Positions 35,980 through 44,942 of a DNA stretch of 64,000 bases are shown here, in pieces. A model generated the notes under the pieces. That model did no database searches and had not been told where the DNA came from. It worked only from the letters and a program-made list of their open reading frames with translations. Source of the DNA: JAXDMK01 sp963790325 (GTDB lineage: Bacteria > Actinomycetota > Acidimicrobiia > Acidimicrobiales > AC-14); assembly GCA_963790325.1 (NCBI GenBank), contig CAWBNY010000002.1, forward strand, positions 1,205,675-1,269,674, written 5' to 3'. Position numbers and translations under genes: made by a program. Positions within the stretch are counted from its first letter, which is position 1. Every line of letters begins with the position of its first letter.

Positions 35980-37461
35980 ATGCGCGTCGTGATCGTCGGA
36001 GCGGGCCTGGGCGGGCTGTCGGCGGCCTGCCACCTGGCCGGGCGGGGCCACGACGTCGTCGTGGTGGAGAAGGCCGACGTCCCCGGGGGACGGGCGGGGC
36101 TGTTCGAGGCGGGCGGCTACCGGTTCGACACCGGGCCCAGCGTGCTCACCATGACCGGGCTCCTGGCCGAGGTGTTCGCCGCCGCCGGCGAGGACATGGG
36201 CGACCACCTCACCCTCGTCCCCGTCGACCCCATGTACCGGGCCTGCTTCGCCGACGGCAGCACGCTGCGGGTGTGGCACGACCGCGACCGCATGACGGCC
36301 GAGATCGGCGACCTCGCCGGGCCGGCCGAGGCGGAGGCGTTCGGTCGCTTCTGCGACTGGCTCGGCCGCCTCTACCGGCTGGAGCTGCCCAACTTCATCG
36401 ACCGCAACTTCGACTCGCCCCTCGACCTGGCCTGGCCTCTCGGCCCCATCATCCGCCTGGCACGCATGGGGGGCTTCCGCAAGCTGAACACGGTGGTCGA
36501 GTCCTACTTCTCCGATCCCCGGCTGCAGCAGATCTTCAGCTTCCAGGCCATGTACGCCGGACTCTCGCCGTTCGAGGCCCTCGCCCTGTACTGCGTGATC
36601 ACCTACATGGACACGGTGGAAGGCGTGTACTTCCCCCTCGGCGGCATGCACGCCATCTCCCGGGCGTTGGCGGCGGCGGCGGAGAAGGCGGGCGCCACCT
36701 TCCGGTATTCGACGACGGCCGAGGGACTGCTCCGCCCCGGGTTCCCGACACCCGGCAGCCGGGTCACGGGCGTCCGCCTCGCCGGCGGCGAGACGATGAC
36801 CGCCGACGCGGTCGTCCTCAACGGCGACCTGCCGGTGGCCTATGGCGAGCTCCTCCCCGACGTGGCCCCGCCCCGGTCGACCCGCAAGGGCACCTATTCC
36901 CCGTCGTGCACGGTGTGGCTGGCGGGGGTGAAGGGCGACCTGCCCGCCGATGCCGCCCACCACAACATCCACTTCGGCGGGGCGTGGCAGGGGGCGTTCG
37001 AGAACCTCCTGGCCCGGGGCGTCCCGATGGACGACCCGTCGATCCTGGTGACCAGCCCCACCGTCACCGACCCCGACCTCGCCCCCCCGGGCCGCACGTC
37101 GCTCTATGTCCTCGAGCCGATGCCCAACCTCGACGGCAAGGTCGACTGGTCCCGGGAGGGCCCCCGCCTCCGCGACCGGCTGACGGCCAGGGTTGGCGCC
37201 CTCGGGTACCCCGTCGACGAGATCGAGGTCGAGCGCTACGTCGACCCGCTTGGGTGGGAGCGGATGGGGATGGCCCGGGGCACCCCGTTCGCCCTCTCCC
37301 ACGACTTCTTCCAGACCGGCCCCTTCCGACCCGGCAACGTCACCGACCGGGCGCCGGGCGTGGTCTTCGTCGGCTCCGGCACCGTCCCGGGCGTGGGGGT
37401 GCCGATGGTGCTCCTCTCCGGACGGTTGGCCGCCGAGCGGGTGGAGAGGATGAAGCCGTGA
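35980..37461 (+). CDS. crtI: phytoene desaturase CrtI
   Basis: 493-residue FAD-dependent desaturase that converts phytoene to lycopene (or a partly desaturated product). N-terminal Rossmann motif VVIVGAGLGGLSAACHLAG with VVVEKADVPGGRAGLFEAGG. C-terminal CrtI signature GVVFVGSGTVPGVGVPMVLL. ATG 35980 is preceded by GGAA, and by a possible -10 TACGGT at 35965-35970. Its TGA overlaps the GTG of crtB, so the two are coupled. Carotenoid end product unknown. Confidence 0.94.
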   Translation: MRVVIVGAGLGGLSAACHLAGRGHDVVVVEKADVPGGRAGLFEAGGYRFDTGPSVLTMTGLLAEVFAAAGEDMGDHLTLVPVDPMYRACFADGSTLRVWHDRDRMTAEIGDLAGPAEAEAFGRFCDWLGRLYRLELPNFIDRNFDSPLDLAWPLGPIIRLARMGGFRKLNTVVESYFSDPRLQQIFSFQAMYAGLSPFEALALYCVITYMDTVEGVYFPLGGMHAISRALAAAAEKAGATFRYSTTAEGLLRPGFPTPGSRVTGVRLAGGETMTADAVVLNGDLPVAYGELLPDVAPPRSTRKGTYSPSCTVWLAGVKGDLPADAAHHNIHFGGAWQGAFENLLARGVPMDDPSILVTSPTVTDPDLAPPGRTSLYVLEPMPNLDGKVDWSREGPRLRDRLTARVGALGYPVDEIEVERYVDPLGWERMGMARGTPFALSHDFFQTGPFRPGNVTDRAPGVVFVGSGTVPGVGVPMVLLSGRLAAERVERMKP

Positions 37462-38306
37462 CCGTCACCCTGGAGGAGTCCTACGAGCGCTGCCGCCAGC
37501 TCAACAAGCGGTACGGGACCACCTACTACTGGTCGACGTTCATCCTCCCGAAGGTCAAACGGCACCACGTCCACGCCCTCTACGGGTTCTGCCGGTACGC
37601 CGACGACATCGTCGACGACCTCGGGTCGACCGCGCCCGTGGAAGCCAGGCAGCAGGCCATGGCCGACTTCGGCGCCCGGTTCTTCACCGACCTCGAACGG
37701 GGCCGCTCCGAGGATCCCGTGCTCAAGGCGGTCGTGCACACGGTCAAGGCGTTCGACATCGACCCCGACTGCTTCCGGCGGTTCATGCGCTCGATGACCA
37801 TGGACTTCACCGTCGAGACCTACGACACGTGGGAGGACCTCCTCGGCTACATGGACGGGTCGGCGGCCGTGATCGGCGAGATGATGGTCCCCATCCTCGA
37901 GCCCCTGCAGCCGGAGGCCTTCGAGCACGCCCGCGACCTGGGAAACGCGTTCCAGCTCTCGAACTTCCTGCGGGACGTGAACGAGGACCTCGACCGGGGC
38001 CGGGTGTACATCCCCCAGGAGGACCTGCGGAAGTTCGACGTCGACCCGTGGGCCCGCACGGTGACGCCTGCCTGGCGCGACCTGATGGCCTTCGAGATCG
38101 CCCGCAACCGCCGGCTGTACGAGTCCGCCGACCTGGGCATCCCCATGCTGCCGCCCTCGTCGGCCCGCTGCATCCGTGGGGCCAGGGCCCTCTACTCGGG
38201 CATCCTCGACCAGATCGAGGCGGCCGGCTACGACGTGTTCTCGTCCCGGGTGCGGGTGCCGACGTGGAAGAAGCTGGCGGTGGCGTTCCGCCTGGCACGG
38301 CCTTGA
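37458..38306 (+). CDS. crtB: phytoene synthase CrtB
   Basis: 282-residue squalene/phytoene synthase family enzyme joining two geranylgeranyl diphosphates. The Asp-rich Mg-binding motifs are YGFCRYADDIVDDLG and LRDVNEDLDRGRVYIPQEDL. YWSTFILPK near the N-terminus is typical. GTG 37458 overlaps the crtI stop; the TGA overlaps the TTG of the next gene. Confidence 0.94.
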   Translation: MTVTLEESYERCRQLNKRYGTTYYWSTFILPKVKRHHVHALYGFCRYADDIVDDLGSTAPVEARQQAMADFGARFFTDLERGRSEDPVLKAVVHTVKAFDIDPDCFRRFMRSMTMDFTVETYDTWEDLLGYMDGSAAVIGEMMVPILEPLQPEAFEHARDLGNAFQLSNFLRDVNEDLDRGRVYIPQEDLRKFDVDPWARTVTPAWRDLMAFEIARNRRLYESADLGIPMLPPSSARCIRGARALYSGILDQIEAAGYDVFSSRVRVPTWKKLAVAFRLARP

Positions 38307-39061
38307 GCCCCTACCTGCGGCGCCGGGTCTTCGCCCTCGTCGCCCTCGTGATCATCGGCATCCCCGCCTTCCTCATCGGGGGGACCTACTGGCGCAACGG
38401 GATCGATGGCGATCAGGCCGTGGCCCGGTTCCGGGAGGCGGGGCCGGAGGCGGCCCGGTCCGCCCCCGGCCTGCCCGAGCCCGGCGTCTACCGCTACCGG
38501 ACCACCGGCGGGGAGAAGGTGTCGTTCCTCGGCCACACCCGGGCGTACACGCCGGTGACCCACCGCATCGTCACCCGCCGCGGCTGCGGCGTGCGGGAGG
38601 AGCAGCTGTTCCTGGCCCAGCACGTCGAGTACTACGACCGCTGCGGCGGCCAGCTGGTCGGTTACGGCACCGACATCGCCTTCTGGTGGACCCACGGCAC
38701 CCAGGACTTCACCTGCACCGGGGGATCGTTCGACGGGGCCGGGATGCAGCCGGGGGAGACCCTCATCTGGGACTGCCGCGACGAGGACACCCGGGCCAGG
38801 CAGACCACCGACTACATCGGGGAGGAGTCGGTCGACGTGGCCGGTGCCAGTCGCACCACCCGCCGGGTGCGTTGGACCACGGTGTTCGAGGGCGCGACCA
38901 CGGGGGCGGCGGTGGTCGAGGACTGGTTCGACGTCGAGACCGGCCTGGTCCTGCGGGAGACCCGGAACATCGGACTTCGGGTGGGCTCGCCCTTCATCGG
39001 CGACCTCTCCTACATCGACGTCTCCGAGTACGAAGTGGTGTCGACGACCCCCGAACGGTGA
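38303..39061 (+). CDS. membrane-anchored protein of unknown function, downstream of crtB
   Basis: 252 residues: basic N-terminus and one TM (VFALVALVIIGIPAFLIGGT), then an extracytoplasmic beta-rich domain starting PEPGVYRYRTTGGEKV and ending near VEDWFDVETGLVLRETRN. Six Cys in the outer part may form disulfides. Start TTG 38303 overlaps the crtB stop (TTGA), so it belongs to the crtI-crtB operon. The PGVYRY opening and the overall plan resemble the lipoprotein at 44943, so the two are probably paralogues. The LolA/lipocalin-like fold is a guess; function unknown. Confidence 0.72.
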   Translation: MSPYLRRRVFALVALVIIGIPAFLIGGTYWRNGIDGDQAVARFREAGPEAARSAPGLPEPGVYRYRTTGGEKVSFLGHTRAYTPVTHRIVTRRGCGVREEQLFLAQHVEYYDRCGGQLVGYGTDIAFWWTHGTQDFTCTGGSFDGAGMQPGETLIWDCRDEDTRARQTTDYIGEESVDVAGASRTTRRVRWTTVFEGATTGAAVVEDWFDVETGLVLRETRNIGLRVGSPFIGDLSYIDVSEYEVVSTTPER

Positions 39062-39373
39062 TCGGAGGGGTTCGGTGGATCAGCCCCCTCGTGGTGACGG
39101 AGCCCGACACCCGGCTGCACCATCCGGCCGACGCCTCCGAGGGTTGCGGGACCGCGAAGCTGGCCTGCCTCTGTGCCGCCCTCGAGCGATCGGGCCGACG
39201 AGCTGCGGTCGGTGAAACTCCGGACCGAGTAGCTCCTGGCCGAGGCGCGCAGGGCGGGGCGGACGGGGCGGGCGGGGTGCCATCGCTCGCTTCGCCGATC
39301 CGAGGCGTGTACGGTCCTGGTACCGGGTGTGCTCCCGGCAGATCTCGGTCCCTTCCAAGCAGAGGCAGGCGAC
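39062..39373. other. intergenic region
   Basis: 312 nt between the crtB-operon membrane protein and the secreted protein gene. TACGGT at 39310-39315 could be a -10 box for the latter. No gene or strong hairpin was recognised; part of it is a run of G-rich GGGCGG-like units. Confidence 0.4.
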
Positions 39374-40537
39374 GTGCACGAGTCCAAGTCCCTCCGGCGG
39401 TCGAGGCGCATTTTGGCCCTGCTTGTCGCCCTCCTCCCGCTGGCAGCCGTCGCCCCGACGCCCGCCTCGGCCCAGGTCCAGCAGGGTGTGGGGATGGCGA
39501 TCACCCCCATCTTCCCGGCCATGGTGGTCGTGGGCCAGGCCGGCGCTCCGGCCTCGCTGCTGATCGCCAACAACTCCGCCGGGGTGGGGCCGGTGACGCT
39601 CACCTCGATCACCCTCAATCCCTCCTGCGGTGACCCGTTCTTCTCCTGCAGCGATCCCGACCTGGGCGTGCTCCTGCTTTCGCCCTCCGCCGTGGGAACT
39701 GCCGGTGCCTGCGACGGCCGGGCCTTCACGGTGCAACCACCCGACGCCAACGGCCGGTCGTCGTTCGTGCCGACCACGCCCGTCATCCTCCAACCGCCGG
39801 GGCAGGCCAACGACGACTGCACCATCACCTTCACGTTCAGCACCCTGAAGGCGCCGACCAAGGACGCCGACCCCTCGGCCGGGCTCCAGACCCGGCAGTT
39901 CGCCACCATCAGCGGCACCGCCCTCACGTTGTTGCTCCAGACCCTTTTCGGCAACGGGGCGGGGACGTCGATCACCACCATCGAGCGGGCCCAGCCCGCC
40001 ATCAACACCCACGTGACGGCGGAGAGGATCGGCCTGGGATCGTCGATCTCCGACATCGCCAACCTGAGCGGGGGAGTCAACCCGACGGGCACCATCACGT
40101 TCCGGCTCCACGGGCCCGGCGACGAGCTTTGCGAGGGAACCCCGGTCTTCACCACCACCCGCAATGTGATCGGCAACGGCGACCACGTGTCGGCCCCGTT
40201 CACGCCGACCCAGACCGGCGGCTACCGGTGGGTCGCCGACTACAGCGGCGACCTCAACAACCTCCCGGTGGCGCAGACCTCCTGTGCCGACGTGCTGGAG
40301 GCGTTCATCGTCAGCCAACTACCCCCGCCCACGACCACGGCCCCGCCCGGGCCGACCACCCCGACCACCATCGGCGTCGGCATCCTCGGCACGGCGCCCC
40401 CCGGTGGGCCCATCACCCTCGGCACGCCCCTCGTGCGGACCGGGTCGAATGCCCTCGCCCTGTCCGCCTTGGCCCTGCTGCTGGTCGCCATCGGTGCCCA
40501 TCTGATCGTGGAAGCCCGCCGCCGCCGGACGGGGTAG
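39374..40537 (+). CDS. secreted, C-terminally anchored protein with an Ig-like domain
   Basis: 387-residue surface protein: signal peptide (RRSRRILALLVALLPLAAV, cleaved after ASAQ-like site), a Cys-containing beta-rich domain (SCGDPFFSCSDPDLGVLLLS), a bacterial Ig-like segment (VNPTGTITFRLHGPGDELC... GGYRWVADYSGDLNN), a Thr/Pro linker and a C-terminal TM plus basic tail (ALALSALALLLVAIGAHLIV, EARRRRTG). This layout resembles cell-wall-attached proteins without an LPXTG motif. Start GTG 39374 places the signal peptide at the N-terminus. Role unknown, perhaps adhesion or envelope structure. Confidence 0.72.
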   Translation: MHESKSLRRSRRILALLVALLPLAAVAPTPASAQVQQGVGMAITPIFPAMVVVGQAGAPASLLIANNSAGVGPVTLTSITLNPSCGDPFFSCSDPDLGVLLLSPSAVGTAGACDGRAFTVQPPDANGRSSFVPTTPVILQPPGQANDDCTITFTFSTLKAPTKDADPSAGLQTRQFATISGTALTLLLQTLFGNGAGTSITTIERAQPAINTHVTAERIGLGSSISDIANLSGGVNPTGTITFRLHGPGDELCEGTPVFTTTRNVIGNGDHVSAPFTPTQTGGYRWVADYSGDLNNLPVAQTSCADVLEAFIVSQLPPPTTTAPPGPTTPTTIGVGILGTAPPGGPITLGTPLVRTGSNALALSALALLLVAIGAHLIVEARRRRTG

Positions 40538-40564
40538 GGCGGGGCCGGCCTTCGGGTCGGCCCT

Positions 40565-41642
40565 TCATCGAGCGGCGCTGCCGGCGCTGCCGGTGGAGCG
40601 TGGTTCGGGGGGGGCGGTGGGCGACGAGCCGGCGCCGGTCGGAGTGACCAGTCGACCCTTCCACCGGACGGAGCGACCGGTGGCCGCCCGCCAGCGGCTC
40701 TCGAGGTGGAAGGCGGCCAGGACCACCCGGGCCACCGGGCAGAGCAGGCCGTAGATCGGGTTCTGGCCCGCCACCGCCCGCCCCCCTGCGCTCACCACGA
40801 CCGCAGCCCACGGGCGGCGGGTGGCCACCGGCGACGAGAAGTCCGGCCACGCTGGCAGTGGTCGAGGGGTGGAGGGCGGCCTGGTTCTTGACCAGTCCGG
40901 CCCGGATCTCGCGCCAACCCCGGTACATGCGGGCCCGCATGAGCTTGGGGGCCAGGCGGGCGTCATGGCCGCCGAGGGCCCGGGCCAGGTCGCGGTCGTC
41001 GACCACCGACCCTCGGACGTCTGGGTGCCCGTGGCCGCCGACGGCCTCGTAGGCGTCCCGGCGCACGAGCAGGCACTGGCCGCTGGCGAAGTCATCGGGA
41101 AAGCCGGCCTGGGCCAGGGCGAGGCCCAGCTCGGGCAGGAGGAGGCGCTCCCAGAACGACCGGCAGTCGAGCCCGCCCACGATGGAGGTGGACGGGGCCG
41201 AGGTGGCGGCGGCCATGGTCGCCAGGGCCGACGGTTGGAGGACCACATCGGCGTCCACGAACGCCAGCCACTCGGTGGTCGCCCTCTCCGCCCCCGCCAG
41301 GCACGCCCGGGGCTTGCCCATCCACCCCGGCGGCAACGCCCCGCCGTCGAGGGTGATCACCGAGGCGCCCGCGGCGGCGGCCAGCGCACCCGTCCCGTCG
41401 GACGAGCCGTCGTCGACCACCACCACCTCCGTCGCCTGGTCGAGCACCGACGCCACGCACCCGGCGACCACCGTTGCCTCGTCCCGGGCCGGGATCACCA
41501 CCCGCACGTCGATCGGCGGTGCCGCCGGATCGACCCGCAGGAACCGGCCCGCGGCCATTCCCATCCGGGCCAGCCCCACCAGGCTGGCGACGGTGGCGAC
41601 GCTCGGGCGGTGGCCTCGTAGCCGATCAGTCCGCGCGCTCAC
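40565..41642 (-). pseudogene. family 2 glycosyltransferase, CrtQ-like, frameshifted
   Basis: The N-terminal two thirds (VRVVIPARDEATVVAGCVAS, VVVDDGSSDGTGALAAAAG, WMGKPRACLAGAE, VDADVVLQPSAL, GSVVDDRDLARAL) are a membrane-linked GT2 like carotenoid glycosyltransferase CrtQ. The C-terminal TM part, VSAGGRAVAGQNPIYGLLCP and RSVRWKGRLVTP, is in another frame. The change lies near 40820-40860 in a GGTGGCCACCCGCCGCCC stretch; one base too many explains it. Start GTG 41642 lies inside a 52-bp repeat copy. Apart from the shift nothing is missing, so an assembly error is possible. Confidence 0.75.
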
Positions 41643-41673
41643 ACCCCGACGCGTGCAATTGCGCGGTTTAATC
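41622..41673 (-). repeat. 52-bp dispersed repeat, copy A
   Basis: Read on the reverse strand, this 52-mer aligns without gaps to 49858-49909 with about 44 identities. Its core is CGCGCAATTGCACGCGTC, and it ends in CGCGCGGACTGATCGG. It covers the start of the glycosyltransferase gene and the gap to the divergent phosphotransferase gene. Confidence 0.65.
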
Positions 41674-41678
41674 GCCGG

Positions 41679-42344
41679 ATGGACGGCGACGAGCACCTCC
41701 GGGAGTGGGCCGAGCTCCACATGACCCAGCCGCCGGCCGGTTTCGTCGGCGGGTGGCTCAGAACCATGGCCGCCATCGCCCGGCCGCTGGCCAGGGCCGG
41801 TGTCTCGCCCAACGCCGTCACCGTCGCCGCCTGCCTCGTCGCCCTCGCCACCGTCCCCCTCGCCGCCATCGACGGATGGCCGGGCCCGGCGGCCGCGTGC
41901 GTCGCCCTCATCCTCTCCGGACTGCTCGACGCCCTCGACGGGGCGGTGGCGGTGCAGGCGGGGCGGACGACGAAGGTCGGGTTCTTCCTCGACTCCGCCC
42001 TCGACCGCCTCGCCGACGCCGCCTTTCCCGTCGCCCTCGCCATCGCCGCCGACGACCCGGCCGCGGGCGAGCTCGCACTCGCCGCCGTAGCCGCCACCTG
42101 GTGGCTCGAGTACGTCCGAGCGAGAGGGTCCCTCGCGGCCGAGCCCGCCTCCCAGGTGATCACCCCCGGGGAGCGACCGACCCGGATGATCCTCACCGGC
42201 GTGGGCCTCGGCCTCCCCGCGCTGGCGCTCCCGGCCCTCTGGGGGCAGGTGGTCATCGTGGGCGGCTCGGCCCTGTTCCTGTTCGGCTGGACCGTCCGCC
42301 GGCTCGGCCTCCGGGACCGAGACGGACCCAGATCAGGATCGTGA
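41679..42344 (+). CDS. CDP-alcohol phosphatidyltransferase family protein
   Basis: 221-residue membrane enzyme of the family that displaces CMP from a CDP-alcohol to make phospholipids or related lipids. The signature DGxxARx8Gx3Dx3D appears as LDGAVAVQAG, RTTKVGFFLDSALDRLAD: all four Asp and both Gly are kept, but the Arg is replaced by Val. About five TMs follow. ATG 41679. The 3' end overlaps the convergent crtYd gene by 92 nt. Head group unknown; relatives make phosphatidylglycerol- or phosphatidylinositol-phosphate. Confidence 0.85.
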   Translation: MDGDEHLREWAELHMTQPPAGFVGGWLRTMAAIARPLARAGVSPNAVTVAACLVALATVPLAAIDGWPGPAAACVALILSGLLDALDGAVAVQAGRTTKVGFFLDSALDRLADAAFPVALAIAADDPAAGELALAAVAATWWLEYVRARGSLAAEPASQVITPGERPTRMILTGVGLGLPALALPALWGQVVIVGGSALFLFGWTVRRLGLRDRDGPRSGS

Positions 42345-42606
42345 GCGTGACCAGGGCGAAACCGAACAGGTAATCCTCCACCGGGACGTCGAACGGCGCC
42401 CGCCAGCCGGTGAGCTCGTCCGGGTTGTAGATCACGATCGGTGCCGACAGCTTGGTCAGCCACCCGTCCACCAGCACCTGGAAGAACACCACGATCCCGT
42501 AGGCGATCCAGAAGGTGGCAGTCCGGAACACCCCCGTCCGCAGCCACAGCACCTCCACCAGGACGACCGCCACCGCGCCGGCCACCGCGGCCCAGGTGTA
42601 CTCCAC
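42253..42606 (-). CDS. crtYd: lycopene cyclase domain protein CrtYd
   Basis: 117-residue subunit of the heterodimeric lycopene beta-cyclase found in actinobacteria. Three TMs, WLTKLSAPIVIYNPDELTGW and the conserved PVEDYLFGFALVTLTI motif. GTG 42606 immediately follows the crtYc stop. The last third, beyond WVRLG, is a basic tail that overlaps the convergent phosphotransferase gene. Needs CrtYc for activity. Confidence 0.87.
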   Translation of the reverse strand: MEYTWAAVAGAVAVVLVEVLWLRTGVFRTATFWIAYGIVVFFQVLVDGWLTKLSAPIVIYNPDELTGWRAPFDVPVEDYLFGFALVTLTILIWVRLGPGGRAGGRSSRTGTGPSRPR

Positions 42607-42969
42607 CTACCGGCCGAACCGAGCCCGGCGGCGCAGCCTCGCCCACACGTCGTCCCACTCGTGGAGGATGCGCCGCACCGCCTCGTACGTCAGCAGGCCA
42701 CACACCGGGATCACGACGAAGAACACCAGCTCCTCCACCGGGAGGTTGGCCAGCTCCCAGCCGGTGACGTACCGGGGGTTGTAGGTCCAGTGATCGCGGG
42801 CGATGGCGACCACGTCCCACACCGCGAACACGGCCACCGGCACGGCCAGGGCGTGCAGCAACCGGCGGGGTTGGGCCCACACCCGGGCCCCGAGGAGCAG
42901 CTCCAGCGGCAGGGTGATCACCAGGCACAGCGCCATCAGCAGCAGGTACTGGAAGCGGTCCAGATCCAT
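42607..42969 (-). CDS. crtYc: lycopene cyclase domain protein CrtYc
   Basis: 120-residue partner subunit: FQYLLLMALCLVITLPLELL, HWTYNPRYVTGWELANLPVE and EELVFFVVIPVCGLLTYEAV, the PxEE-FF motif and three TMs typical of CrtYc. The gene abuts crtYd. Together they would add beta-rings to lycopene (or, if of the CrtYe/Yf type, to a C50 carotenoid; no elongase gene is in the window to support that). Confidence 0.88.
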   Translation of the reverse strand: MDLDRFQYLLLMALCLVITLPLELLLGARVWAQPRRLLHALAVPVAVFAVWDVVAIARDHWTYNPRYVTGWELANLPVEELVFFVVIPVCGLLTYEAVRRILHEWDDVWARLRRRARFGR

Positions 42970-43036
42970 CGCCGGGACACGCTAGACGGGCCGAGTACGT
43001 GGAGCCCCTCACCGGCGGGTAGCTTCGGGACTGCTG

Positions 43037-44941
43037 ATGGTGCTCGAGACGATCGCCACACCGGCCGACCTGCGACGGCTCGGGCCCGAGCAGCTCGAGC
43101 TGCTGGCCGCCGAGATCCGTCAGTTCATCGTCCAGTCGGTGTCGGTCACGGGCGGTCACCTCGGCTCCAACCTGGGGGTGGTCGAGCTCACCATCGCCCT
43201 CCACCGGGTGTTCGACTCCCCCCGGGACATCCTCCTGTGGGACACCGGCCACCAGGCCTACGTCCACAAGATCCTCACCGGCCGGCGCGACCGGTTCCCC
43301 ACCCTGCGCCAGGCGGACGGCCTCTCCGGGTACCCGTCCCGCACCGAGTCGGAGCACGACTGGGTCGAGAACAGCCACGCGTCCACCATCCTCAGCTACG
43401 CCCACGGCATGGCCACCGCCATCCACCTCAAGGGCGAGGACGACCGGCGGGTGGTGGCGGTCATCGGCGACGGGTCGATGACGGGGGGCATGGCGTTCGA
43501 AGCCCTGAACAACATCGGCCACAGCGGGCGCAAGGTCCTCATCGTGCTCAACGACAACGGCCGCTCCTATGCGCCCACGGTCTCGAGGCTGGCCAGCGGC
43601 CTCAGCCGGCTCCGCCTCAACCCGGCCTACGTCCGCAACGTGAAGCGCCTGCAACGGTTCGTGCGCAAGGTCCCCATGGTCGGCCAGCAGCTCGAGATCG
43701 GGATGAGCGGCCTGCGGGCGGCGGTCCGGGAGGTCCTCGCCCCCGACGCCTTCTTCGAGGCCCTCGGCGTGCGCTACGTGGGCCCCATCGAGGGCCACGA
43801 CATCACCGCCCTGGAAAACGTCCTGCGCCTGGCCGGCCAGTTCGAGGAGCCGATCATCGTCCACGTGGTCACCCAGAAGGGTCGGGGCTACCAGCCGGCG
43901 GAGGACGACGACGAGAAGTGCCTCCACGACGCGCCCGTCTTCGACCCGGCCGTGGGCCCGCCCCGGTGGATCCCGGTGGGCTACACCCAGACCTTCGCCG
44001 ACGCCATCGTGGAGGCGGGCGACATCGACCCCCGGGTGGTGGCCATCACCGCGGCCATGGCCGGTCCCACCGGGCTCATCCCCTTCCAGGCCCGGCACCC
44101 CGACCGCTTCGTCGACGTCGGCATCGCCGAGCAGCACGCCGTCACCGCCGCCGCCGGCCTGGCCATGGGCGGGATGAAGCCGGTGGTGGCCATCTACTCC
44201 ACCTTCCTCAGCCGGGCCTTCGACCAGGTCAACCTCGATGTCGGCCTCCACCGCCAGCCGGTGGTCTTCGCCGTCGACCGGGCCGGGATCACCGGCGACG
44301 ACGGGCCGTCCCACCACGGCATCCTCGACCTGGCCCTGCTCAGCAAAGTGCCGGGGATGACGATCTTCGCCCCCTCCTCGGCCCAGGAGCTGGAGGTCAT
44401 GCTCAAGGACGCCCTGGCCATCGTGGACGGGCCCTCGGCCGTGCGCTACCCCAAGGGCCCCGCCCGCCAGGTCCCGCCCGACGAGGTCGGCTCGGGGCTG
44501 TCGGCCCGGCTGGTGCGCCGGGGTCCCGACGCGTGCATCCTGGCCGTCGGCAAGCTGGTGGAGGCGGCGGAGGAGGCGGCCCGGCTGCTCCACCTCCAGG
44601 GCATCGGGTCCACCGTCTGGGACGTGCGGGTGGTCAAGCCCCTCGACCCGGCCATGATCGCCGACGCCGCCGGGGCGCCCCTGGTGGTGACCTGCGAGGA
44701 CGGGGTGCGCGTCGGCGGGGCCGGCTCGGCCATCGCCGACGCGGTGGCGGCGGCCGCCGCCGGCCCCGGGCTCGGGCGGCCCGCCCCCCGGGTGGTCGTC
44801 CTCGGCGTCCCCGACGAGTACCTGGCCCAGGCCCCGCCGGCGAAGATCCACGCCGACCTCGGCCTCGACGGGCCCGGGATCGCGGCGTCCGTCCTCGGTG
44901 CCCTGGCCGCAGCCGAGGCCGCCCTCCACCACGGTCGCTGA
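43037..44941 (+). CDS. dxs: 1-deoxy-D-xylulose-5-phosphate synthase
   Basis: First enzyme of the MEP isoprenoid pathway, 634 residues. TPP-dependent signatures: GGHLGSNLGVVELTIALHRV, WDTGHQAYVHKILTGR, VIGDGSMTGGMAFEALNNIG, VDVGIAEQHAVTAAAGLAMG (catalytic His/Glu region) and DRAGITGDDGPSHHGILDL. ATG 43037 is divergent from crtYc by 67 nt. Placement beside the carotenoid genes suggests local supply of isopentenyl diphosphate. Confidence 0.95.
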   Translation: MVLETIATPADLRRLGPEQLELLAAEIRQFIVQSVSVTGGHLGSNLGVVELTIALHRVFDSPRDILLWDTGHQAYVHKILTGRRDRFPTLRQADGLSGYPSRTESEHDWVENSHASTILSYAHGMATAIHLKGEDDRRVVAVIGDGSMTGGMAFEALNNIGHSGRKVLIVLNDNGRSYAPTVSRLASGLSRLRLNPAYVRNVKRLQRFVRKVPMVGQQLEIGMSGLRAAVREVLAPDAFFEALGVRYVGPIEGHDITALENVLRLAGQFEEPIIVHVVTQKGRGYQPAEDDDEKCLHDAPVFDPAVGPPRWIPVGYTQTFADAIVEAGDIDPRVVAITAAMAGPTGLIPFQARHPDRFVDVGIAEQHAVTAAAGLAMGGMKPVVAIYSTFLSRAFDQVNLDVGLHRQPVVFAVDRAGITGDDGPSHHGILDLALLSKVPGMTIFAPSSAQELEVMLKDALAIVDGPSAVRYPKGPARQVPPDEVGSGLSARLVRRGPDACILAVGKLVEAAEEAARLLHLQGIGSTVWDVRVVKPLDPAMIADAAGAPLVVTCEDGVRVGGAGSAIADAVAAAAAGPGLGRPAPRVVVLGVPDEYLAQAPPAKIHADLGLDGPGIAASVLGALAAAEAALHHGR

Positions 44942-44942
44942 C

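Noticed and set aside
41705..42373. Arg/Pro-rich second frame across the CDP-alcohol phosphotransferase gene
   Set aside because: Low-complexity shadow typical of high-GC DNA; the other frame has the family signature.
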